5,820 bases of DNA. Source: Myxococcaceae bacterium. GTDB lineage: Bacteria > Myxococcota > Myxococcia > Myxococcales > Myxococcaceae. The stretch lies in NCBI GenBank assembly GCA_018262385.1, contig JAGSPQ010000268.1:1-5820 (forward strand), given 5' to 3'. The notes under the pieces were generated by a model. That model was not told the DNA's origin. It saw nothing but the letters and a program-made list of their open reading frames with translations, and did not search any database. The position numbers and the translations under genes are program-made. Shown here in pieces: positions 1 to 5,820 of the stretch (position 1 is the stretch's first letter; each line of letters begins with the position of its first letter).

Positions 1-949
1 GCTGCCCACGGCCCGCCCGAGCCGGCCGGCGGTGGCGATCGGCGAAGACGCTCCGGCGACGCTGATGCATCACGCCCCCGAGCCTGACGAGGAAAACGAG
101 CCCACCGCGGTGATCCCGATTTCTCCGAAGCCGGCGCCCGCCAAGCCCTCGGCCCCGAAACCAGCGCTCGCGAAACCAGCGCTCGCGAAACCAGCGCTCG
201 CGAAACCAGCGCTCGCGAAACCGGCGCCCGCGAAACCGGCGCCCCCGGAGCCAGCGGCCTCTGAGCCGGCACCCTCTGAGCCGGTGCCCTCTGAGCCGGT
301 GCCCTCTGAGCCGGTGCCCTCTGAGCCGGTGCCCTCTGAGCCGGCGCCCTCTGAGCCGGCGGCCCCGGAACCGACGGTCGCGATGCGGCCCCCGGCGCAG
401 CCGGCGCCCGCGAAGCCGGCGGCCACCCACGAGGCGATCTGGGAAGACGAGTCGATCTCGAAGCCGACCGGGATGCGAACCCTGGACGGGCTGATCCCGA
501 AGATCGACAACCCGCGCCCCTCCCGAAGTTACGACGACGAGGACGAGGCGCCGGCCCGCAAGCGGTGGCCGCTGGTGGTGGGAGCGGTGGTGCTCGCCGG
601 CTTCGCGGCGACGTTCGCCCTCACCCGCTCGGGCAAGCCGGCGGAAGTCGCAGCTGCGGCTCCGGTGCCCGCGCCGGTCAACGCCGAGCCGAAGCCCGCC
701 GAGCCGGCCCCGGCAGAGAAGAAACCGGCCCGCACCCGGCCGCCCGGCCCGCTGACCGCCAGGGGGCTGCAGGTCCGCGCCGACACCTTGATGGACCTGC
801 TGAAGAAGGTCGCGCCCAACACCACCTACGACGCGCGGGTCGAGCTGCGGAAGCTGCGGCGCAGAGCCGAGGCGAAGCCCGATGCCGCCGAGCTCGAGGC
901 GATCTCCGACGGGCTCGATGCGTGGGAGGACTACTACCTTCCGCGCTGA
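1..949 (+). CDS. C-terminal part of a Pro-rich, single-pass membrane protein (5' end outside window; possibly a kinase-family tail)
   Basis: The frame is open from the left edge (first full codon at 2) to a TGA at 947-949, giving 315 residues. A GTG at 32 could start translation, but the frame continues upstream without a stop and residue 1 would fall inside low-complexity sequence, so I read this as a partial gene. In order it shows: a Pro/Ala/Lys/Glu-rich linker (about 110-430) with two pentapeptide repeat blocks; a mixed segment with two acidic patches (about 431-556); a basic RKR stop; a transmembrane helix beginning WPLVVGAVV (about 566-625); an Ala/Pro-rich outer stretch; and a C-terminal helical region of about 65 residues rich in Leu, Arg, Glu and Ala, ending YYLPR (about 755-946). 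The basic residues before the helix suggest the repeats are cytoplasmic and the C-terminus is outside. The layout resembles the kinase-like protein at 3914, so a receptor-kinase tail is plausible, but no kinase motif lies in the window. TonB-like or other envelope linkers are alternatives. Confidence 0.8.
   Translation, partial: LPTARPSRPAVAIGEDAPATLMHHAPEPDEENEPTAVIPISPKPAPAKPSAPKPALAKPALAKPALAKPALAKPAPAKPAPPEPAASEPAPSEPVPSEPVPSEPVPSEPVPSEPAPSEPAAPEPTVAMRPPAQPAPAKPAATHEAIWEDESISKPTGMRTLDGLIPKIDNPRPSRSYDDEDEAPARKRWPLVVGAVVLAGFAATFALTRSGKPAEVAAAAPVPAPVNAEPKPAEPAPAEKKPARTRPPGPLTARGLQVRADTLMDLLKKVAPNTTYDARVELRKLRRRAEAKPDAAELEAISDGLDAWEDYYLPR
157..246 (+). repeat. 15-bp tandem repeat encoding K-P-A-L-A pentapeptides
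   Basis: Four identical copies of a 15-bp unit (gaaaccagcgctcgc) lie at 157-171, 172-186, 187-201 and 202-216. Two diverged copies follow (217-231 and 232-246). The unit is a multiple of three, so changes in copy number keep the reading frame. It encodes a basic Lys-Pro-containing pentapeptide in the cytoplasmic linker of the first gene. Confidence 0.95.
260..364 (+). repeat. 15-bp tandem repeat encoding S-E-P-V-P pentapeptides
   Basis: Seven 15-bp units are in register. Four are identical (tctgagccggtgccc at 275-289, 290-304, 305-319 and 320-334). They are flanked by variants at 260-274, 335-349 and 350-364. Identical copies in the middle and diverged copies at the edges are typical of expansion by slippage or unequal exchange. 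The encoded pentapeptide is acidic (Ser-Glu-Pro), in contrast to the basic block directly before it. Confidence 0.95.
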
Positions 950-957
950 GCGCCGCT

Positions 958-2169
958 TCAGAGCTTCCCGCGCAGCGCATCCACCGGGTTGAGCCGCGAC
1001 GCGCGCCAGGCCGGAACCAGGCCGGCGATCACCGTGGCGCCGACGGTGCCCAGCGCACCGAGCCCCGCGACCAGCCAGTCGACCGACGGCCGCACCACCC
1101 CGCTCTGAAAGCCGAAGTAGCGGCCGGGGATCCCGACCGCGCCGAGGATCGAGATGGCGAGCACGCCGAGCACGACTCCCGCGATCGCGCCGACGACTCC
1201 GAGCAGCGCGGCCTCGTAGAGGAACAGCCGCTGGACGTCGCGCCGCCGCATCCCCACCGCCAGCTGGGTTCCGATCTCGCGCACCCGCTCGTAGACCGCG
1301 CCCGAGGTCGCCGCCCCGAGCAGCGTCACCACCACCGCGCCGAGCAGCAGGCCGGCGAAGCCGATCAACCAGTTCATGTAGCTGATCACGTCGCGCCAGA
1401 TCCCCAGCACCTCGCCCCAGGTCTGCACCTCGTACTCCGGGCCCAGCTCGGCGCGCAGCCGCACCGCCACCGCGTCGACCTCGTCGAGCGAGCCGGTCGC
1501 GATCCCGTACTCGGTGACTCTTCCCTCGAGCCCGGTGAGCTGCTGCGCGGTCGGCAGCGGCAGGGCCACCTGGCGGCGGCTGTCGAGCACCGCGCCCGCA
1601 TCGTTCATCGCCAGCAGCGTCAGCGTCAGCGCGTTCACCCGGCCTCCCGCGCTGGTCGACTGCAGCTGGACCCGTTCGCCGGGCTCGAGGCCGATCGCCT
1701 TCAGCAGCGCCCCGCCCACCACCACCGAGCCCTCGGGCATCGACGCGCCCTCGAGGAACTCGTCGAACGCCTTCGGGCACACCTTCACCTCGACGGCCGG
1801 CTCGACCCCGCGGCCGACGAAGTTGGTCTGCCCGCGCGGGCTGCCCACCAGCCCGGAGAAGAGCAGCCGCCCGCTGACCGCGGTCACTCCGGGCACCGAG
1901 AGGATCTTCGCCCGCAGCTGCGGGGCGTCGGCGAACGCCAGGCTGAGCGGGGTCGCCATCGCCGACTTCGCGTAGCCGATGCGGTGCACCTGGATCGCGC
2001 CGACCTTCGCCAGCACCGAGGTCTCGATCAGCCAGGTGAGAAAGCCGGTCGACAGCCCTGCCACCAGCAGCAGCGCGGTCACTCCGAGGGCGCCGGTGAG
2101 CGAGAGCAGCACGGTGCGCCGGCGGTGGCGCAGGAGGTTTCGTCCGGCGAGCCGCAGCAGCGCGTTCAT
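958..2169 (-). CDS. FtsX/MacB-family ABC transporter permease subunit (second of a pair)
   Basis: This 403-residue protein has the layout of FtsX/MacB/LolC-LolE permeases: one N-terminal membrane helix (about residues 19-45), a large periplasmic domain (about 46-262), then three membrane helices (about 264-290, 313-345 and 363-387). The family's cytoplasmic coupling segment is clear at 294-310 (ERVREIG then GMRRR), leading into an LYEA helix start. The end, PAWRASRLNPVDALR at 386-400, matches the usual MacB-type C-terminus. Such subunits dimerise and use ATP hydrolysed by a partner ATPase to drive movement of lipoproteins or other substrates at the inner membrane; they do not usually form a channel. 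The ATG at 2169 overlaps the stop of the upstream permease as ATGA, pointing to translational coupling. A GGAGG (complement of 2183-2187) lies 13 nt upstream, rather far. The N-terminal LAGRNLLRH motif recurs in the upstream paralogue, supporting this start. The substrate is unknown; LolC/LolE-like lipoprotein release is one possibility. Confidence 0.92.
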   Translation of the reverse strand: MNALLRLAGRNLLRHRRRTVLLSLTGALGVTALLLVAGLSTGFLTWLIETSVLAKVGAIQVHRIGYAKSAMATPLSLAFADAPQLRAKILSVPGVTAVSGRLLFSGLVGSPRGQTNFVGRGVEPAVEVKVCPKAFDEFLEGASMPEGSVVVGGALLKAIGLEPGERVQLQSTSAGGRVNALTLTLLAMNDAGAVLDSRRQVALPLPTAQQLTGLEGRVTEYGIATGSLDEVDAVAVRLRAELGPEYEVQTWGEVLGIWRDVISYMNWLIGFAGLLLGAVVVTLLGAATSGAVYERVREIGTQLAVGMRRRDVQRLFLYEAALLGVVGAIAGVVLGVLAISILGAVGIPGRYFGFQSGVVRPSVDWLVAGLGALGTVGATVIAGLVPAWRASRLNPVDALRGKL

Positions 2170-3404
2170 GGAGCGGCGAGCGCCTCCGCCGCCGACAGCT
2201 TGCTGAGCCGCCGCGCCGCGATCCCCGAGGAAATCGTCGCCCCCAGCACGCCCGCGACGGTGATCCCCCACCGCCACAGGCTGTCGAGGGCCGGGTGGAT
2301 GTCCTGCTCGAGCGCCGCGCCGGGCGCCGCGAGCTTCAGCCCATGCCAGTCGATCGCCGCCAGCACCCCTTCCCCGATCAGCAGCCCGAGCGCGCTGCCG
2401 ATCAGCCCCAGCAGCAGCCCCTCGAGGACGAAGAGCGCCACCACCCGCCGCCGCCGCATCCCGATCGCCAGCAGGGTGCCCACCTCGCGCACCCGATCCA
2501 TCACGCTCATCAGCTGCAGATTGCCGACCCCCAGCAGCACCACCGCGAGCACGATCCCGCTCATCAACAGGCCGAAGACGTCCTGCGCCTTCTCGACGTC
2601 GCGCAGCACCGGGACCCGCTCGCGGAAGGTGTGAACCTCGAAGGAGGGCCCAAGCGCGGCCTCCAGCCCCCGCTTCACCTCGGCGAGCCCGTCGAGCCGG
2701 TGGACCGCGATCGCGTACTCCGCCACCCGCCCTTCGCTGCGCAGCAGCCGCTGGGCGAGGCCGAGGGTCACCAACCCCTGGCGGACGTCTCCGGGGAACC
2801 CCTGCCCGACCGAGCCGATGATCTTCACCACCTCGCCGTTGAGCGCCTCGTCGCGATCGGACGCCAACAGCGCCGGCTGGGCGTCGGTCAGCTCGGGCGA
2901 GGGCATCGGCAGCCCGAGCGCTTCGCCGAAGGTGGAGTCGAGCAGCAGCTGCGGCGCGGTGCCTTCCAGCCACTGGCTCGCCCAGCGGACCCGCCGCGGC
3001 GCCACCTGCGCCTCGAGCAGCGGGTCGACCGCGATCGCCATGAAGTAGGCGGCTTCCTGGTCTCCGGGCGGCGCGAGCGCGGCGCCGAAGTAGATCCGCG
3101 GGGCGATCGCCTTCACCCCCTGCACCGCGAGCAGCTTCTCGCGCAGCTGCGGGGTGTCCTCGAAGTCGAGCTGCAGCGGCATCATCTGGGCCGCGTCGGT
3201 GTACCCGGTGCGGTGCACCTGCAGCGCGCCGATCGAGCCGTCGACGAAGATCGAGACGTTCAGCTGCTGGATTCCCCCCACCACGCCGCGGAGGGTCACC
3301 ACCGCCGCGATGCCGAGCGTGAGCGCGGTGATCGCCAAAGCCACCCGTCGCGGGTGCCGCAGCAGGTTGCGGCCGGCAAGAGTCAGGAGCTTCAACCGCC
3401 CCAC
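2166..3404 (-). CDS. FtsX/MacB-family ABC transporter permease subunit (first of a pair)
   Basis: This 412-residue protein is paralogous to the downstream permease. Both share LAGRNLLRH near the start (residues 9-17 here), a G-x-[IL]-Q-V-H-R-x-G-Y motif (59-68 here), a PQLR-x-K segment, and the RVRE[IV]GT...[AV]GMRRR coupling segment (304-319 here). Predicted topology is a helix at about 21-46, a periplasmic domain to about 272, then helices at about 275-298, 322-350 and 374-396. The C-terminus (AARRLSKLSAAEALAAP) keeps the trailing Arg/Ala/Leu pattern but lacks the prolines and final Arg of the usual PAxRA...PxxALR ending, so the two subunits have diverged, as expected for a heterodimer. The GTG start at 3404 follows a GGAG with a 4-nt spacer. 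A TTG at codon 4 is a possible alternative. No ATP-binding subunit gene adjoins it: upstream is a divergent cytidine deaminase and downstream is only the partner permease. The substrate is unknown. Confidence 0.92.
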   Translation of the reverse strand: MGRLKLLTLAGRNLLRHPRRVALAITALTLGIAAVVTLRGVVGGIQQLNVSIFVDGSIGALQVHRTGYTDAAQMMPLQLDFEDTPQLREKLLAVQGVKAIAPRIYFGAALAPPGDQEAAYFMAIAVDPLLEAQVAPRRVRWASQWLEGTAPQLLLDSTFGEALGLPMPSPELTDAQPALLASDRDEALNGEVVKIIGSVGQGFPGDVRQGLVTLGLAQRLLRSEGRVAEYAIAVHRLDGLAEVKRGLEAALGPSFEVHTFRERVPVLRDVEKAQDVFGLLMSGIVLAVVLLGVGNLQLMSVMDRVREVGTLLAIGMRRRRVVALFVLEGLLLGLIGSALGLLIGEGVLAAIDWHGLKLAAPGAALEQDIHPALDSLWRWGITVAGVLGATISSGIAARRLSKLSAAEALAAP

Positions 3405-3440
3405 TATGCTCCAACCCGGTGCGGACTAGAGTCTGAGGCC
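3405..3440. promoter_or_regulatory. Compact divergent intergenic region between permease operon and cytidine deaminase
   Basis: Only 36 bases separate the GTG of the minus-strand permease pair from the ATG of the plus-strand deaminase. Two full promoters do not fit here, so at least one must overlap the opposite coding region, or transcription comes from further away. The plus-strand TATGCT at 3405-3410 matches four of six positions of a sigma70 -10 box, but no convincing -35 sits at normal spacing, so I name no promoter. Confidence 0.35.
3409..3412 (-). promoter_or_regulatory. Ribosome binding site of the first permease gene
   Basis: The minus strand reads GGAG here, four bases before the GTG at 3404. 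It supports that start over the TTG three codons further in, which has no purine-rich site at normal spacing. The spacer is slightly short. Confidence 0.5.
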
Positions 3441-3842
3441 ATGAGCCTCGTCATCGATTGGGAAGCCATGTTCGTCGCCGCCGAGGCGGCCCGAAAGCGC
3501 GCCCACGCCAGGTACTCGAAGTTCTTCGTCGGAGCGGCGCTCGGTTGCGAGGACGGGACGATCATCGCCGGCTGCAACGTGGAGAACGCCAGCTACGGCC
3601 TCACCGTCTGCGCCGAGCGGAACGCGATCGCCCGCATGGTCTACGAAGGGAAGAAGCTGATCGCGGTGGCGATCGTGGTCGACAGCCAGAAGCCGACCCC
3701 TCCGTGCGGAATGTGCCGGCAGGTGATGGCGGAGTTCGCCCCCGCCTCGATGGAGGTAAGGAGCCGGAATCTGGAGGGTTCCGAGGAGCGCTACACCCTC
3801 GGCGGCCTGCTGCCTCACGCGTTCACTGCGGAATTCCTCTAA
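3441..3842 (+). CDS. cdd: Cytidine deaminase (homotetrameric class)
   Basis: The 133-residue product matches the short, single-domain tetrameric cytidine deaminases (about 130-146 residues). The enzyme hydrolyses cytidine and deoxycytidine to uridine and deoxyuridine plus ammonia in cytosolic pyrimidine salvage. All key residues are visible: YSKF-x-VGAAL at 25-34 with Phe28; the ribose-binding Asn46 and Glu48 in NVEN; the zinc/catalytic C-A-E at 57-59, where Cys57 binds zinc and Glu59 is the proton shuttle; Arg60 after it; and the second zinc motif PCGMC with Cys89 and Cys92. Three cysteine ligands are typical of the tetrameric form. The C-terminal LLPHAF matches the family's LLP-x-AF. The ATG at 3441 gives an N-terminus four residues longer than that of the Bacillus subtilis enzyme; a GAGG sits only two bases before it, so the ribosome site is weak. 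It ends in TAA, directly followed by an inverted repeat. The neighbours are not nucleotide-metabolism genes. Confidence 0.96.
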   Translation: MSLVIDWEAMFVAAEAARKRAHARYSKFFVGAALGCEDGTIIAGCNVENASYGLTVCAERNAIARMVYEGKKLIAVAIVVDSQKPTPPCGMCRQVMAEFAPASMEVRSRNLEGSEERYTLGGLLPHAFTAEFL

Positions 3843-3872
3843 CCGTTGCGGGTTGTTGGCCCCATGCAACGG
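3843..3872 (+). terminator. Inverted repeat right after the cdd stop, terminator-like but without a strong T tract
   Basis: CCGTTGC (3843-3849) pairs perfectly with GCAACGG (3866-3872). Inside, GGG (3850-3852) can pair with CCC (3861-3863), leaving a two-base bulge and an eight-base loop. The hairpin starts on the base after the stop codon, where a terminator is expected. The sequence downstream (aactttgcgacttt) has only short T runs, so intrinsic termination would be weak. It could instead be a protein site or an RNA structure ahead of the next gene. Confidence 0.4.
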
Positions 3873-3913
3873 AACTTTGCGACTTTGGCCTCCACGGGGT
3901 GTCAAGCCACTCG

Positions 3914-5820
3914 ATGAGCACTGACAATCTGGATGGCCGGTTCACCGTCAAAGGTCCGCTTCGCTGCGCAGGGGTCGGCTCGCTGGTCTGCGCCCAGGAC
4001 AACAAGGACGGGGCCCGCACCGCGATTCGGCTGATCCCGCAACTGGCGCAGGGGAAAGAGGCGGTCGCCGCCGCGCTGCGGATGCCGCTGCACCCGGTGC
4101 TGCCGCGGGCGCTCGGCTCGGGCGCGCTCAACGACTCGGCCTGGGTGGCGCTCGACTTTCCGGAAGGCGAGCTGCTCACCAACCGGATTCCGCTGACGAC
4201 TCCGGCGCTGCTGACGATGGGCTCGATGATCGCCGGCGCGCTGACGGCGCTGCACCAGAACAAGATCATTCACGGAGAGCTGTCGAGTGAGTCGGTGCTG
4301 GTCGTCCCCGCCCCGGGCGGAGATCGCTTCGTGCTGTTCGACGCGCCGCTGGTGGTGATGAACCGGCTCACCGATCGCCGGGGAGAAGAGCGGCTGCTCT
4401 CGCAGCTGACCCACCTGGTCCCCTACCTCTCGCCCGAGCGGGCGCGCGGAACCGAGGCCACCGAGGCGTCCGACATCTGGTCGCTGGGGATGGTGATCTC
4501 GCTCGCGAGCGGCGCCACCGCGGTGCCGGGCCGATCGACGCTGGAGAAGATCGCCGCGATCGTCACCAACAAGTGGCGGCCGGCGGTGTCCAGCGCGCTG
4601 CCGATCGCGCTGCGGCTGCTGCTGACGCGGATGCTCGCTCCCGAGCCGAGGGATCGGCCGTCGGCGCTCGACGCCGCGCTCGAGCTGGAGCACCTGTGCG
4701 TCGCGCTCACCGCCCACCCGCAGGTGGCCGCCCACCCGGCCCCCGAGGTCGACACCGCGCCGGTTCCGCAAGCCCGGATCGACAGGCTGCTCGAGCAGTC
4801 GAAGCGCGCGGATCCGTTCGAGGCGCTCGTCAGCAACGGAGTGACGGCGCTCGGGCCCGACGCGAACGCCGAGCCGACCCGCCGGGTGGGAATTCCCCTC
4901 ACCGCGCACCTGCGCCCGGGTCACGACGTGACCGACCCGCACGCCCAGCTGCCGGTACCGACCGCGCCCTCGGTGCCGGTGTGGGTCGAGCCCCCGAGCT
5001 CGGAGCCGGAGCGGTTCGTTGCGGACGCCGCGCCGATTCCGTTGCTGATCCCCGCCCATCCTTCGCAGCAGCGCCGCACGCCGATGCCGCTCCCGCCGAT
5101 CCTCGATCCGCAGGCGATCGCGGTCCCGCCGCAGCCGATGCGCCAGCACGCGCCGGCTCCGATGCCGAAGCTCTCGACGCCGCACCTCGAGCCAATGGCG
5201 CATCCGCAGACCGAGACGATGCGCTACGGCGCCCTGCCCGGCGCGGTGCGTCCGGCCAAGGTCCCCGCGGTGCTCACCGAGGACGTCGCGGAGGAAGCGG
5301 CGGCCGCCCGCGCCGCGGTTCAGGAAGAGCTGGATCAGACGAGCCCGATCGTCCAGGTGACTCCCGAGGTTCAGGCGAGCGTGGTCGCGGTGCTGCCCGA
5401 TGGACCGTCGGTGCACGATCAAGCCGAGGAGGCGTTCGCAGCGGACGTTCGCCGTGCCCAGAAGCGCCGGTATCTGATGCTGGGGATCGCGGCGGGAGTG
5501 CTGTCGCTCGGGATCGGCGCGCTGATGGCGAGCTCGATGTTCGACAGCGAGCCCGAGGTCGAGCGGGTTCAGGCGCCAGCATCGGCCGAGGCGCCCCCCG
5601 TCGTCGTTGCTCCGCAGACAGCCATCAAGGGCGAAGCGGCTGCGGCGAGGGCGGCTGCAGTGAGGGCCGGGATGGAGAAGGCCAGGCTGGAGAGGGCCGC
5701 TGCCGAGGAGGCCGATCTGGCTGAGCAGGCCGATCCGGCTGAGAACAACGAGCCGGTGGAAGCCGTCGACGCCGAGCCGGTGAAAGCCGAGCCGGCGAAG
5801 ATCACCGCGAAGGCCGAGCC
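3914..5820 (+). CDS. Ser/Thr protein kinase-like membrane protein, probable pseudokinase (3' end outside window)
   Basis: The frame is open from the ATG at 3914 to the window end, at least 635 residues. Residues 8 to about 257 have the order of a bacterial PknB-type (Hanks) kinase domain. Structural motifs persist: PYLSPERARG (170-179, the APE region), DIWSLG (187-192) and PRDRPSA (245-251). Catalytic positions do not: the glycine loop is degenerate (GPLRCAGVGSLV, 14-25), the ATP-binding Lys is Arg39 (AIR for the usual AxK), HRDLKPEN reads HGELSSES (120-127; Asp to Glu122, Lys to Ser124, Asn to Ser127), and DFG reads DAP (143-145), keeping only the Asp. A Pro-rich cytoplasmic linker (about 258-516), a KRR stop (517-519), one membrane helix (about 520-540) and an Ala/Glu/Arg-rich, probably helical outer segment follow. 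The kinase fold begins at residue 8, which supports this start; an in-frame GTG at 3899 is possible. Neither has a good ribosome site. It likely acts as a signalling scaffold or allosteric partner rather than an active kinase; weak residual activity cannot be excluded. Confidence 0.88.
   Translation, partial: MSTDNLDGRFTVKGPLRCAGVGSLVCAQDNKDGARTAIRLIPQLAQGKEAVAAALRMPLHPVLPRALGSGALNDSAWVALDFPEGELLTNRIPLTTPALLTMGSMIAGALTALHQNKIIHGELSSESVLVVPAPGGDRFVLFDAPLVVMNRLTDRRGEERLLSQLTHLVPYLSPERARGTEATEASDIWSLGMVISLASGATAVPGRSTLEKIAAIVTNKWRPAVSSALPIALRLLLTRMLAPEPRDRPSALDAALELEHLCVALTAHPQVAAHPAPEVDTAPVPQARIDRLLEQSKRADPFEALVSNGVTALGPDANAEPTRRVGIPLTAHLRPGHDVTDPHAQLPVPTAPSVPVWVEPPSSEPERFVADAAPIPLLIPAHPSQQRRTPMPLPPILDPQAIAVPPQPMRQHAPAPMPKLSTPHLEPMAHPQTETMRYGALPGAVRPAKVPAVLTEDVAEEAAAARAAVQEELDQTSPIVQVTPEVQASVVAVLPDGPSVHDQAEEAFAADVRRAQKRRYLMLGIAAGVLSLGIGALMASSMFDSEPEVERVQAPASAEAPPVVVAPQTAIKGEAAAARAAAVRAGMEKARLERAAAEEADLAEQADPAENNEPVEAVDAEPVKAEPAKITAKAE
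5771..5800 (+). repeat. Two imperfect 15-bp tandem units encoding A-E-P-x-K
   Basis: The unit gccgagccggtgaaa (5771-5785) is followed directly by gccgagccggcgaag (5786-5800), 13 of 15 bases alike. A partial third copy (gccgagcc) begins at 5813 and is cut by the window end. The unit length equals that of the repeats in the first gene, and the encoded Pro/Glu/Lys composition is similar. Confidence 0.7.

Noticed and set aside
157..364. CRISPR array
   Set aside because: The 15-bp units abut with no spacers and continue an open frame, so they are coding minisatellites.
946..961. Small hairpin spanning both convergent stop codons
   Set aside because: Only about five pairs with a bulge and no T tract on either strand; pairing partly follows from the two facing TGA stops.
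565..2634. 689-codon plus-strand open frame
   Set aside because: It is antisense to both permeases and overlaps gene 1 in another frame. Its product is Arg/Gly/His-rich without domains, the usual shadow of GC-rich genes, whereas the minus-strand frame gives clear FtsX motifs.
958..3414. 818-codon minus-strand frame as one gene
   Set aside because: Its first half is an off-frame reading of the upstream permease with low-complexity Arg/Ala/Gly sequence. Only the part from the ATG at 2169 is a real protein.
3424..3433. GACT-AG-AGTC inverted repeat between the divergent starts as an operator
   Set aside because: Arms are four bases and do not extend, so chance is a good explanation.
2295..3842. 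515-codon extended version of cytidine deaminase
   Set aside because: The N-terminal 380 or so residues are antisense to the first permease and low in complexity; the family domain begins at the ATG at 3441.
3902..5422. 506-codon minus-strand open frame opposite the kinase-like gene
   Set aside because: Its Arg/His/Gly-rich product lacks any motif, while the plus-strand frame shows kinase-fold motifs and a membrane helix.
4573..5724. 383-codon plus-strand frame within the kinase-like gene
   Set aside because: It overlaps the kinase-like gene in another frame, starts inside its kinase domain, and has a composition typical of a GC-rich shadow.

Overview
The window is very GC-rich and densely coded. 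It holds long Ala/Pro-rich membrane-anchored proteins, one of them with a Ser/Thr kinase-like fold, next to FtsX/MacB-type permeases. This style suggests a large-genome, high-GC Gram-negative bacterium, most plausibly a myxobacterium or a relative (Myxococcota, former Deltaproteobacteria). That is inferred from composition and protein architecture only; there is no rRNA or other taxonomic marker.

Layout. (1) Positions 1-949, plus strand: the 3' end of a gene that starts before the window. It encodes a Pro-rich linker built from two adjacent 15-bp minisatellites, one transmembrane helix and a small helical C-terminal domain. (2) Positions 958-3404, minus strand: two overlapping genes for paralogous FtsX-like ABC permease subunits. 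They converge on gene 1 with only 8 bp between the stop codons, and no ATPase gene is visible. (3) Positions 3441-3842, plus strand: a complete cytidine deaminase, divergent from the permease pair across 36 bp. (4) Positions 3914-5820, plus strand: a Ser/Thr kinase-like membrane protein that runs off the window. Several of its catalytic motif residues are replaced, so it is best read as a pseudokinase. Its start, fold and membrane segment come from my own reading of the frame, which stays open to the window end.

Working together: the permease pair should act as the membrane heterodimer of a lipoprotein-sorting or MacB-like exporter and needs an ATPase encoded elsewhere. The deaminase is a pyrimidine-salvage housekeeping enzyme with no evident link to its neighbours. 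Gene 1 and the pseudokinase share one layout (Pro-rich cytoplasmic linker, basic stop, single membrane helix, Ala/Pro/Glu-rich outer part), so gene 1 may be the tail of a second kinase-like protein. No tRNA, rRNA, CRISPR array or insertion sequence is seen, and every stretch longer than 300 bases is covered by a gene.
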